Shown here: positions 48,068 to 59,235 of the stretch, piece after piece | Numbering within the stretch: position 1 is the first letter of the stretch | Layout of the letters: each line of letters opens with the position of its first letter | Assembly: GCF_030247195.1 (NCBI RefSeq) | Contig: NC_080671.1 | Location: forward strand, 199,285,125-199,349,124 | From: Topomyia yanbarensis | Lineage: Eukaryota; Arthropoda; Insecta; Diptera; Culicidae | Direction of reading: 5' to 3' | DNA: 64,000 nt | Position numbers and translations under genes: made by a program | The notes under the pieces: generated by a model | The model's database searches: none | What the model saw: only the letters and a program-made list of their open reading frames with translations | Told to the model about the DNA's origin: nothing

Positions 48068-48236
48068 TAGGAGATTCACACAGAGCCATCGTAAAAGTCG
48101 CCGCTAAATTGCAAGAGTACATAAAATTCTGGAGTTAAAACAAACATGGATACTCACAGTGACTTGGTTCAGTACATAAAAAGTTACGTACCCATAATGC
48201 AAACGGAGTGCCCGCTTCTGTTGCCATTTGTATTCC

Positions 48237-48295
48237 TATACATACATACATACATGCATACATACATATATACATACATACATACATACATACAC
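48237..48295. repeat. (CATA)n microsatellite
   Basis: About 14 catacata-type units with few interruptions; translated frames over it are artefacts. Confidence 0.9.
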
Positions 48296-48299
48296 GAAT

Positions 48300-50224
48300 T
48301 GACAAGCAACTGGCAATGAGGCCCGAATAGCGCAAAGAACTTGCACTTATTCAGAGCATGCCCATTTAATGTTGTGAAAAATTCACAATACTCAACTAGA
48401 AAATAACAACAACAAATCGACAGCTGATTGTTCGTGGGAGGAAAGTGCGCCGCAAACATTCGCTAGCATAAGGAAAGCATAGCAGAGACCGCATCAGCGG
48501 CGAGCCTGCGCTCGTGCCCTGAGCATACCCACAGTTGAGAGGATCCCAGCTGGCATAGGCGCGTAAGTTGTGGAGAATGTGCGCGAAAGCGATCTTGGCG
48601 AGTCATAAAAATAACTATAATGCATTACTTTTTACGATCTACATAATTTTCAATTATAGATATAAATGAAAAGCAACCGTGCGCACGCGTTGCAATATTC
48701 CAACCGCTTGCGCTGCTCTGGCTGATGGCTAAACTTGGACCGTTTGCTGGCAAACGATCGATGGAAGAGTATGTACGTTCAAACGCACTGCTCCAGTCAC
48801 TCGTCGCATTTTCGCGTGGTTTGGGTGGAATGGCGAGCATGTAGGGTGATGTGTCCATTTTGAACCCATTGAGCAGGCTGTCAGGTTATTGCGTTGATTA
48901 TTCGGTCTACACTATATAGATTGCACATCAGTCGACATCAAGGTGTATGATACATACTAAAGAATCTATAAAATAATAAATTGTATGAGATAACACACAT
49001 TCGTGCTTGGTTGAAGAAAAAAAGCATGCTATTTCACAAATTCTTTAGGGCACTAATAGGATCATGGTACAGTTGGGATCGATACCCTATTACAGTTACC
49101 ATCGCTCAGCAACATGCGCCGGTAAGGGATGAGTTTTCGAACTGAATTTATCGATGCATAAAGAGCAATGCACTTACACCGGGGTCTTTGAGTGATTCTG
49201 CGCACAAATTTCGCTCTGATGGGTGTACAAAACGAGGTCAGCAAGCGTTGATGTGAGCATGCGTAGCGCAGTACATATTGCGAAAGTGGATTTGTAAAAA
49301 ATATTAAACAGATGACATCGTTTATCTGCAAAAAAAAACATTTTTAAAAGAATACAATTTGCTTGAATCAATCAAAATTTGGACGAAACTTTTATTCTTC
49401 TTTTTTAGTCATTGGTTTAAATTCTGCAATTCCAATTAGACAACCGATTTTTAAAAAATGAGCGACGCGGGGAGAAAAAATTTCGGGAACGTTTTAGGCA
49501 AAGCTCTAAACTACATCCCCTTAGGGAAGGCTCGAAACAGCATGAATTTAGAGCTATCATTACGATTTTACTTCTGATATCACACTGGTGACGCATTCTA
49601 GTCTGACCGAAAAGAACACTGGGTAAAACGATACAGGTTCCTCAGGTGCTGCATCAGACCTTACTTACCTTTTCATACATTTTTACCTTCGTATTTTTCA
49701 ATGTATATTTCATTAGGAATTATTAATGCCACCTATAAAAAGGAACTAACTTTGATTGCATTAAAATACATACATAAACTGAGGTCAATCCACTAAAGAG
49801 TGGAAGTATAAAATAAATTAAATTCTATTAATTAAAGAATACATATAATTAACAGAATGAATAACATGAGAAAAAATGATCTATTTCGTACATTGAACAG
49901 ATTGAGTATTACAAATTAAATTAATGAAATAAGTCGAATAAAAACAATGAAATGAATTAGAATAATAATGTGAACACATTTAATTTAATTTATTCATTTA
50001 ATCTATTTTATTCCTTTTAAATAAATAAAATGAACAGAAGAGAAGAGCTGAATGTATGTAAAATGAATGAAATAAATCAAACAATCAATGTTTATAAAAT
50101 GAATAAAATATGATTATACAATACTAGTCAAACTAATAAAAATGATTCCAATGATTAAATAATTAAACTGAATAAAGTTAATAAAATCAACTATATGATC
50201 AATTAAATTTAATAAACAGAATAA
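48300..50224. other. no recognisable gene; AT-rich tract at 49780-50222
   Basis: 48400-48845 is mixed-composition, single-copy-looking DNA. At about 48842 tagggtgatgtgtccatttt resembles the left end of the element at 17913, but I could not place the matching right end. 49780-50222 is very AT-rich, with gaataaa/aatgaat words recurring irregularly. Confidence 0.4.
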
Positions 50225-50226
50225 TA

Positions 50227-52722
50227 GGGGAACCCGGCGCTATTCGGACCAAATCGCCATTTTGGGTGGGTAGATGTGAGTGAATTGATCGGTCTAAGGT
50301 CCTATATTTTTAGTTTTAAACCTCTACATTTTGAAGCCATAAAAATTGATCAGCCCAGCTCCATGGCAGCGCAAGGCGACGGTTTGCAAAACTCTATTTT
50401 TTCCATCCTTCTAAAATGTAGGGGTAATTCGGACATTCATATGAGGCGATTCGGACCGTCCATTTTGCCTTTCTCATATAGAAAGGTTATGCAATCACTC
50501 TGAAAAACGTCAACCTAATCCCGGCCCGGAGGGCCGAGTGTCATATCCCATTCGACTCAGTTCGTCGAGATCGGAAAAAGTCTGTATGTGTGTGTGTATG
50601 TGTGTATGTATATGTGTGTATGTGTGTGTGTATGTGTGTGTATGTGTGTGTATGTGTGTGTATGTGTGTGTGTATGTATGTGCGTATGTGTCAAATAATT
50701 TCACTCATTTTTCTCAGAGATGGCTGGACCGATTTGCCCAAACTTAGTCTCAAATGAAAGGTGCAACCTTCCCATCGGCTGCTATTGAATTTTGGATCGA
50801 TCGGAATTCTGGTTCCGGAATTACGGGTTTCAGAGTGCGGCCACACAGAAATTTCTCATAAAAACTATAGGAAAAATTAAAAATAGAATTTTTATTTTTG
50901 ATGCTAAATGTATTCAAGGTGCATAAAACGTCGAGATTTGATGCAAACACGAAAAAAATTTGACGAAGATTCACTTTTTTGGATTTTGCACATTTTTGCC
51001 TTTCTCATATAGAAAGGTTTTGCCTTTCTCATATAGAAAGGTTATGCAATCACTCTGAAAAACGTCAACCTAATCCCGGCCCGGAGGGCCGAGTGTCATA
51101 TCCCATTCGACTCAGTTCGTCGAGATCGGAAAAAGTCTGTATGTGTGTGTGTATGTGTGTGTATGTGTGTATGTGTGTGTATGTGTGTGTGTGTATGTAT
51201 GTGCGTATGTGTCAAATAATGTCACTCATTGACCGGCTAGACCGATTTGCCCAAACTTAGTCTCAAATGAAAGGTGCAACCTTCCCATCAGCTGCTATTG
51301 AATTTTGGATCGATCGGAATTCTGGTTCCGGAATTACGGGTTTCAGAGTGCGGCCACACAGAAATTTCTCATAAAAACTATAGGAAAAATTAAAAATAGA
51401 ATTTTTATTTTTGATGCTAAATGTATTCAAGGTGCATAAAACGTCGAGATTTGATGCAAACACGAAAAAAATTTGACGAAGATTCACTTTTTTGGATTTT
51501 GCACATTTTTGCCTTTCTCATATAGAAAGGTTATGCAATCACTCTGAAAAACGTCAACCTAATCCCGGCCAAATTTTTTTTTCGACTCGCGTAAGGTTTC
51601 TGGATTTTTCTTATAAGCTAGCATAGGCGACATTCAAATGCCAACGCGCTCTAACATGGTAACATAGAAGCACCTGAACCTTTCGCGATAAGTGTACTAT
51701 CTACTATGGCATATCACTACTGATTAAAATTAAAAATAGAATTTTTATTTTTGATGCTAAATGTATTCAAGATGCATAAAACGTCGAGATTTGATGCAAA
51801 CACGAAAAAAATTTGACGAAGATTCACTTTTTTGGATTTTGCACATTTTTGCCTTTCTCATATAGAAAGGTTATGCAATCACTCTGAAAAACGTCAACCT
51901 AATCCCGGCCAAATTTTTTTTTCGACTCGCGTAAGGTTTCTGGATTTTAACAGGGGCGTAGTTGATGGCTTACGGAGAGGGGTTACACCCCCCCTCTACT
52001 GTTCACTCCCCTCCTTTAAAAATCTCCTTAAATCACCCCTCAGACCACCACCTCATACCCCTCCCTTGCAACCCATCTTGACAAAATGAGTTAGCAAGCA
52101 GATAACATTGATCTAATGCTGATTAGGCTAATGGAGTATGATATTTTTTTTGTTTCAAGTGTTTCACCGTCGACACGTAGCTCATCAAGTTCGTGGCTGG
52201 CATGCCATTGTGTATAAGTGCAAAGTGTACTAAGAATGTAATGGACATTTCCACAATTATGTTGAACATAAAAAGCCTCCGTGCCATAGTTTAGAGAAAT
52301 GAGAAAGGCACAATTGCACCGCTAGGTGGATTAAAACAGGTTTTTTACAATAGGATTATGTTTACTGATGAAATCTTTATTGGAGAAGCTCCAGAAGAAG
52401 CAAAAAAATTGTTTTAAAAATTGATCAGGGTAGCCACAGCTGTCGATTGGCGCATCATGTATTCGCACGAAAGTGGTGAGCGTCTTGAAAATATTTGTGT
52501 TTTCACCCACACAAAAAATCATTCCATAAAATAAAACTCTCAAGTCTTCCAAAATACTTGGCTGTTATTTTTTCACTTTTATTTGTTACTTTGTTATTAT
52601 AATATTTTTTTATTTTGAGGATGGCAAAAAACGAAACACGATGCATCTCCCTTAAAAAAACTGCTGAATGGCATTCATCTGTCAAAATTAAAGTTTCAGG
52701 TCTTAATAGCCCCGGGTTCCCC
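50227..52722. mobile_element. TA-flanked element, TIR GGGGAACCCGGSGCTATT (2.5 kb), host to a repeat array
   Basis: Left ggggaacccggcgctatt pairs with the reverse complement of right aatagccccgggttcccc (one mismatch). TA flanks are at 50225-50226 and 52723-52724. The word (t/g)attcggac occurs three times near the left end. Most of its interior is occupied by later material: the array at 50467-51955 and a dispersed-repeat right end at about 52290-52325 (gagaaaggcacaattgcacc). No transposase is present. Confidence 0.75.
50467..51955 (+). repeat. tandem array of GGGCCGAGTGTCA dispersed-repeat units
   Basis: Units start gcctttctcatatagaaagg at 50467, 50998 (a 24-bp stub), 51022, 51511 and 51851. 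The first two full units are near-identical and contain the ggcccggagggccgagtgtc core and a (TG)n/(TGTA)n tract. The last two lose the core after atcccggcc and share aaatttttttttcgactcgc. The third carries a 112-bp block (51613-51724) that also occurs at 54001-54118. Confidence 0.85.
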
Positions 52723-52830
52723 TATAATTTAAGCTCATAAACGAATAATATGAGTAAAAGAATTAAATTACTAACATGAATAATCTGAATATAACCAAGA
52801 GAATGCGAATAATTAACTGGAAAAGAATTT

Positions 52831-53477
52831 GAAGTATCAATCACCAATATTGACTCTCATTGACCGTTTGTTGTTTTATTTTGGCAAAGTATAATGCACA
52901 TCACTACTTTGAGCTTTTCTTATTAGCTGTAAATTTATCGCGTTTGTAAACCGTATTGTCCATTTAGATAGGTGTGAAATTTCACTTCTCTGGCTATCGA
53001 AAAAAATTCAAAAGCACCGGCCACTCACGCTGTGGGGGAGCAGCCGAACAACCATTGATCTCTGCCACAGCTAAGTACCGTGAAGCAGTCAGAAAAGCTG
53101 TGAAGCACACTGCGATGTCTTCCGAAATTTTTACTGGGCACAAAATATTCGTCGCTAGGAAGGTTCCAACAAAGTAGCAAATTTGTTCTACCTGGCCAAC
53201 AGTTAAGGTCCGCTTCTGGAGCAGTCAACATTAACACCGGAGAAACTGATTTTAACATATTGAGTTAAAATTATTTATCGTATCACTATACTCGGAGGAA
53301 TAGATGCAAAACCTGGAGGCCATGAGATCCTCTCCAAAAACTGGAGTCTCAAGGTCAAATCCGGAGGGGTAGCAACCCTACAGGGTAATGATGGTAAACA
53401 ATTTTCAGAAAGGGGTACATCATGGGGTTCAATATTCGGAAAGGGGTACATGGAACGAAAAAAGTTGAAAACCACTG
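52831..53477. mobile_element. truncated copy of the hAT-like element at 15608
   Basis: Matches 15991-16642 nearly throughout (gaagtatcaatcacc start, ggccactcacgctgtgg, then ggttccaacaaagtagcaaa), with small deletions, and ends in GTTGAAAACCACTG. The left half is missing. Confidence 0.75.
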
Positions 53478-53739
53478 GTATAGCTGATTAACATCTCATG
53501 TTTGTAAGTTTCCTTTAATTTGATTTTTCTTTCGAGATTGGTTTTGAATCTAGCATTTTTATTTATTTTAACACTCAGAAAAATTTTACGTTGAGTAAAT
53601 ATATGTAAAAAAAATATGCAAAAAAATACTTTGTTTCTCTTTCTTTTTTCATGACCAAAGAATACATCCAGGAACCCCTTTTTGAATAAGCCACCAGTAA
53701 ACGTTTTAATCCCTAAAAATTTTTAAACGCGGTCTAAAG

Positions 53740-54118
53740 TGCGATTATATAAACACGCGTTCCTACGCGGACCAGCATCGGTCTCTCCCAGAAGCCTGAG
53801 ATCTAGAAACCTAGGCCTTACCTTTAGTTGGAGCATTCTCAAAAAAGACGCTCATATTTACTGGACAACAAGTTTCAGGGCAACATTTGAAACTCTAGTG
53901 ATATAACGGAACTCACTCTCTTCTAGCATCTGAACTGTACACTCAAAATTAAACCCACTTGAGTATGCAATTGGCCACACGGTTATACAATCGCGAAATT
54001 TCTTATAAGCTAGCATAGGCGACATTCAAATGCCAACGCGCTCTAACACGGTAACATAGAAGCACCTGAACCTTTCGCGATAAGTGTACTATCTACTATG
54101 GCATATCACTACTGATGA
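53740..54118. repeat. fragment of the CGCG-rich retroposon family
   Basis: The acgcgttcctacgcg, ctttagttggagcattctc, gctcatatttactgg-caacaag and cacggttatacaat words parallel 57120-57200 and 58680-58740. 54001-54118 is shared, nearly identical, with 51613-51724. Confidence 0.5.
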
Positions 54119-54129
54119 GTGATTGTCGT

Positions 54130-54384
54130 TATTGAGATACACACACTTCTCAGTAAGGAACTTGCCTGTCTGGGATTTGCAATCCAAATATCAAAAGGCT
54201 CCAATGTTCCTTTACCGAGGACTCTTAGTCTGCGTTATATTGCTCTGATGTTTCACTTTCAGATCCGCAGACGTGGCATGTATCGTTTGTAAGCTTACCA
54301 ATTTTCTTAAGATGATATTTACTCGAACAGTGTCCGGTAAGTAGTTCTTTCATGATGCATAGCTCTTTTTTGTTCATTTTTTTT
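54130..54384 (-). pseudogene. I-like LINE pol C-terminal zinc-finger region
   Basis: Minus-strand sequence reads MNKKELCIMKELLTGHC, then SKYHLKKIGK and DTCHVCGSESET, which is the Cys/His cluster found after RNase H at the C-terminus of I-type LINE polyproteins. A stop and frame damage follow, with a LLIFGLQIPDRQV-like tail in the expected place. It lies 3' of the RNase H piece at 55420-55988 on the same strand. A gag-only insertion separates the two pieces, so they are probably one former element. Confidence 0.65.
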
Positions 54385-54389
54385 AATTC

Positions 54390-55440
54390 GTTTATTTGAC
54401 ACGGCTCATGGCGGTAGCTTAACGGAGCCGTGAATCTTTTATATGTTTACAATACATGTAAAAGTAAAAATACAAACAAGAATTATTGTAGTGATATTGG
54501 AATTTGGGCGCGCAACTTTTTATTGCGAGCAGAGATCTTCTTTCGCGAGGTCTGTTGGCAAACAGCGTCAGGGGGGTCATTTAATTCTCTCTTGTTTTTC
54601 ACGCCCCGGTCGAAGCTGGCTTGGTGTCCGGGATAAGGTGTTCTCCCCTGCTTCTTGCACTTATTGTTGATCAGTGTAAATCCGTCGTCATCGTTACTAC
54701 ATTCGTTGCCGATGTTGCTTGCAGTTGCTTTTGGGGTGCTTGATGATTCTTTTTCGGTTGTCATTATGGTCTGAACAACTGCCACAAATTTGGTCACCGT
54801 TTGTGGTTCAGGCATTGGTATTGAAAACTGTTTTAGGTTGGTTGGTAAATGAGTTGGCAATCGGTTGAGATGCATTTTCCTCTGCATCTTCCGCGCAAGG
54901 TTGCCCATGATGAGCTGTCTGATTACAATACTTGCACGTAGGAGTTTGTTCCTCATGGGTGCATAGCGTAGTTTGCATAATTGTAGTTCCGTGAGTTTTA
55001 AGTTTTATTGTCAAGTAGGAGAGTGCAGGCCTTTCAACACGCATACTTACTACAAAAACGCCGTTTGGAGTACCCGAGAAGTAGATTCTCCAAGTATCAG
55101 GTGTAACGGATTCTACTTCTCCGTATTGCGACATGCATTTTGCAATTGGCTCAGGAGGGGTACGAGGTGATAGGTCATATAACCTTACATCTATATAATC
55201 ATTCTCAATATATACGGGAATCTTCTTCAAAACGAAACGCTCGGCTTGTGCTAACGTGTTGAATGATATTAACACTGCATTACGAAGATGATGATACTGA
55301 AGGTACAAGACTTCCGCAAGCCAAATTTGCGTTTTACCTTCATTAAAACTCGGTTGTTTTGAACAAAATTTAAAGTCAACGACCGCAGCGTTTGGGTCGG
55401 AGTAGAGCTTTTTCGTTAACTTTACTCATGATGACAAGAA
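54390..55440 (-). pseudogene. gag-only (ORF1) I-like retroelement copy with 3' A-tail
   Basis: The minus frame upstream of 55308 opens after a stop near 55436. It runs through YSDPNAAVVDFKFCSKQPSF, an RRM-like IYFSGTPNGVFVV region and the knuckle CKYCNQTAHHGQPC (CX2CX4HX4C) to a frameshift near 54815. It continues in the next frame to the stop at 54483. A 3' part with a hairpin-like cggctc...gagccg pair, gtcaaataaacgaatt and an A-run (about 54385-54395) follows at once, with no ORF2. It therefore looks like a deletion derivative keeping only ORF1, whose product coats element RNA, and the A-tail implies retroposition. Its insertion lies within pol sequence of a related element. Confidence 0.7.
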
Positions 55441-55988
55441 TAATCCGATGTTTCCTTTTGAGGGCACTCGATGGGAATCCACAAAATGGTGCTGGACCGA
55501 TAAAATTAGTGGAAGACCCTCTTCTTGCTAGCTCATCGGCTTTTTCGTTTCCTGCAATGACCTGGAACCAAGTATAAATTAGCATGATTTTTCTCCACCA
55601 ATTGTCGGATTGCAAGAATACACTCCCATACTAGTTTTGAGCGGCACGTAGGAGCACTTAATGCCTCGAGCGCAGCCTGACTATCTGAGAAAATGCAGAT
55701 ATTTGCATACCGGTATTCTCTATTCAGACATATGGAAGTGCATTCTAGAACGGCATATATTTCTGCTTAAAACAGTGTCGGCCAGTATCCCATGGAGATA
55801 CTAGCGTTTATTCCTGGTTCTATTATACCAGATCCTGTCAAATAATTCATTTTTGACCCATCTGTGAAGAAAATTACTGAGCCTGGGCGGAGACTAGGGC
55901 CACTTTGTTCCCAGGTTGTCCGTTTCGGCTCCATAATTGAAGTGCAAGAGCGGCCCAAGGCAAAAAATATCAAAAGTGGATTAATCAC
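55420..55988 (-). pseudogene. RNase H domain of an I-like LINE pol
   Basis: The minus strand gives SVIFFTDGSKMN (first catalytic Asp), then, in another frame, AEIYAVLECTS (Glu) and IFSDSQAALEAL (second Asp). A VPGH word and AGNEKADELARRG (His/Asn/Asp end of RNase H) follow. A small deletion or shift around the GH-C-I-A-G turn separates the last two words into different frames, so the fold is broken. A GFPSSALKRK stretch follows before the gag-only insertion starts. No reverse transcriptase precedes it, so this is a 5'-truncated copy. It is duplicated almost exactly at 60360-60928. Confidence 0.75.
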
Positions 55989-56690
55989 AAATTATTATAT
56001 GTTATTATGTAATGAATGCAATGACACCGACTTCTGATCAAAAAACTTATTTTGAAAAACATATTGTTTAGCTTACGATTTTTTTTCAAAAATTTAAAAG
56101 GAAGAGCCGCCCAAGTCGATTTGGGCCGTTTTTCCTTTTAGCTCTGGTGAGAGATAAGTAATCTTACATTACATGGTTATAAAAGTTTTTTTTTTTAATT
56201 TTTTCTGCAGAAATAATCGTTTTTATTGCATAACGGGTTTTACATATACAATACTTAATGGTTTGATGGTCCATAATGTCAAACTTTACAGTTAAACCTA
56301 AAACAAGACGTGACAATAGGGGGGAGTTTTGTTCCAATTTTACGTCAGAATCTACCAGCTGCTGATTAGTTTATTCTACCAACTTGCACCATAGGAAATG
56401 TTACTGCAGGGATAGTGAAATGAAGTTTAGTAGTGTTGCTATATTTATAGGAAAGTATAGTCATTACTTTCGACAAATAAAATAATTGTCGTCAAATGAA
56501 CAAAAATATTCAAATCGAACAGAGAGTGTGCGGCAAGTATTTACCATGTCATGATTAACTTCAACAATAATAAGAAAACAACCAATCCATGATCTAAAAA
56601 TTTCAGAAAATGGCTTCATCAAACCATTCTAGACACTCATGACACGGAAAAACGGTGCTCTTCATCAATATAGTGGAATAAAGTTACAAA
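55989..56690. other. no recognisable gene; one stem-loop
   Basis: AT-rich. gcccaa and ttgggc, flanked by aaaaggaa and ttcctttt (56093-56141), form a stem-loop, and agcggcccaagg at 55950 repeats part of it, hinting at a small folded element. Confidence 0.4.
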
Positions 56691-56707
56691 ATATTGCAGA
56701 CATAAAT

Positions 56708-59218
56708 CCCTCGGCATGATACCGTACCTTGATGTGGTCCGGGGGCTTTTCCACCAAAGCAGTATTACAGTGATTATATCACATAAACTTGGGATACGAT
56801 TATTTTCTTTTTAGTTAAGCTACATTGTGATCAATTTTAGTACTTAACTTGGCGACCTTTATTATCCACTGCTATGGTCAAATAATATACAATGTGGGTT
56901 TAGGGCCCAATTCTCTCTGCAGGCACCTCATTCCAAACGTACAAACGTGGTCTACGCGATAACACAAACCTGGTCACAAATACGAACGCCCGCGATCTCG
57001 CCAATATTCAAACACCCCGATTGATTAGGTGAACGTTGGAACCTAAGAACCTAAGCTCGCGCAATCATGAATCGGTCACGTCCGGAAGTCTCCGCCCTTG
57101 ATCATAGCAGCCCAAATGCATGCCTTTAGTTGGACCAATAGAAATAAAAACTAGACAAGACGTCCATGTGCGATCGTCGGAGAATACGCGAACATGCGAA
57201 TGGCCACACGCTTATAAAAATAATGTGTCCACGCGAAGTTACATACTAGCACACGCGACAAAAACGTCCACATACAAACGCTCGAGTCCTTCTCGATCAT
57301 CCACGCACGACTACACCCACGATCTCGTAAAAAGTATAACACCCTGGTGACTAAGTGAATGGTTTAGCACTTATAAATTAACAATCCCGGTCTCGAGAGT
57401 GAACCTCCAAATGCCCGTGTTCCCGCGAAACTACATAAAAATCGAATGCAAAGTCACATACACGCGACAAAACAAAATATCAAAATGCTTGAGCCCTTCG
57501 CGACCATCCACGCAACCCATACTCGCGCTCTTCCAGACATTATAACATCCCGGTGATAATATGAACGTCTCGGCACTTGTAATCACTCAAACGCAGTCTC
57601 AAGCGTGAACCTACAGTCCCCCGCACTCGCGCATTCATGAATCGTTCGCGTCCGGAAGTCTCTATCCCCGATTCCAGAAGTCTAGGTCCATGCCTTAATT
57701 AAATCAATTAGCTCTACAGTTCCAGTAGGACAACTCTCGAAAAAATCGGCATATTATTAATACTCAATAACAATACTAACTCTTCTCTTTATTTTATTTT
57801 TTTTTATTTATTTTCGGTCTCATGCGTTATTTTCTTGTGATGACCTTTTTGAGCTCATACATCCAAGAAGAGCAACATTGCTGCCAACAATGATTCTTCT
57901 CTGCCATCGGACGTCGCCAGGTTTTAGAACAATGGATATGTATTCTCATACTCGATGGTATCAGATAAGTAGGAACGATCAACAAACTGCAAGTAGTATA
58001 TTACACATTTCTTGTTTTGAAGTATAAAATATTCGTATTAAAATATTATTTACAGGCTCTACACATATCTCAACACACACAAATACACAAATGCTTGACA
58101 GGTGACTGGGCCAAGTGCATTCACTCGTAGGATCTATCATTTCGATGATCGCCTCGATTCTACGAAACCAGTGCACAAGTAAGCTGACATAAGCTAGTCT
58201 CATCTGGTGAATGCATGTAACCTGGAAACCCCAGACACGACAGGACGAGACGGACAGACTGGACTCGACGGGGCCTAGTTCAGAGTTTTTGAGCATTGTT
58301 CAATGCACGGTTATTGACCTAAAAAAAGAAACATTCGGCATGTTATTTTTCCTTTTATTACTGTATCTTGAGTTGGGTTCATACTGATATTCACTAGCAC
58401 AGTCAATTGCATATTCTCCCATATACATTCACATCCAAAACGTGCAAACGCCCCTTACTTTCGCGATAACACAAACCTGGTCAAAAACGCGAACTTACAT
58501 TACAATTTCAATCATCCACATACACCTACGCTCGCAATTTCGCCAACACCCCTTTACTTAAGTGAACTTTTCAGCACCTATAACTTTACAACCGCGGTCT
58601 CAAGCACCCACCACTCGCGCGATCATAGACCGGCTACGTTCGGAATTCTCTACTCTCGATCAGCCTAGACTCATGCCTTCAGTTGGACCGATCGGGAAAG
58701 ATGCTCATATTCACTAGACAACACGTTTCTCTACCAAACACTGAAAATTAATTATTAGATTCACGGTCCGCGCGCGTTCGTTCGAGAATATACGTGAATG
58801 TGCGAATGGCAACACGGATCTAAAACCGGATTTATGCACGCAAAGTTGGAGACACGCTGGCATTCATATGCTCGAGCCTTTAGCGATCACACTATTACAC
58901 AATTAGTAAACGCCCACGCTAATCCAGACAGATATGCACTCCTGGACTCGAACGCTAAAAACCACACCTTCCACGCATACACCACCCAGGACTGAACATT
59001 AGATTCATACATACAAAGCAACAAGTAATAATTACAGGTATTCGACTGGCAACCGGGGGAAGTACATCTCAAACGCAGAACTTATCATTTCAATGATGGC
59101 CTTGGATCTGCGTTGCCTGTGTTCAAGGCACCATAGCTTTATCCGTCAGGTCAAGGATGTATGAAACCCGCTAGCCACCACCCTCGGCCCTAGCTGCCCA
59201 TAAAGGGATAAAAAAAAA
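56708..59218 (+). mobile_element. 2.5-kb non-coding retroposon with 17-bp target duplications and A-tail
   Basis: atattgcagacataaat occurs immediately before (56691-56707) and after (59219-59235). The right end is a pure A-run after cccataaagggat, the signature of target-primed reverse transcription. The 5' end starts ccctcggcatgataccgtac. No long ORF exists. The interior is built of degenerate repeats: a ctcgcgc(a/g)-ttcat-ga-cg-tc-cgt-cggaagtctc theme occurs at about 57056, 57623 and 58614, and an acacaaacctggtcaa theme at 56963 and 58468. Its length exceeds usual SINEs. Confidence 0.75.
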
Positions 59219-59235
59219 ATATTGCAGACATAAAT

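Noticed and set aside
48237..48295. Possible CRISPR-like or satellite array
   Set aside because: It is a plain CATA microsatellite without spacers.
50582..50692. Frames reading (V/C/M)-rich or (T/H/I)-rich repeats over 50510-50747 and 50979-51260
   Set aside because: They are translations of a TG/TGTA microsatellite inside dispersed-repeat units.
54130..55988. A LINE with reversed gene order (pol before gag)
   Set aside because: Better explained by a gag-only copy with its own A-tail inserted into pol sequence of another copy.
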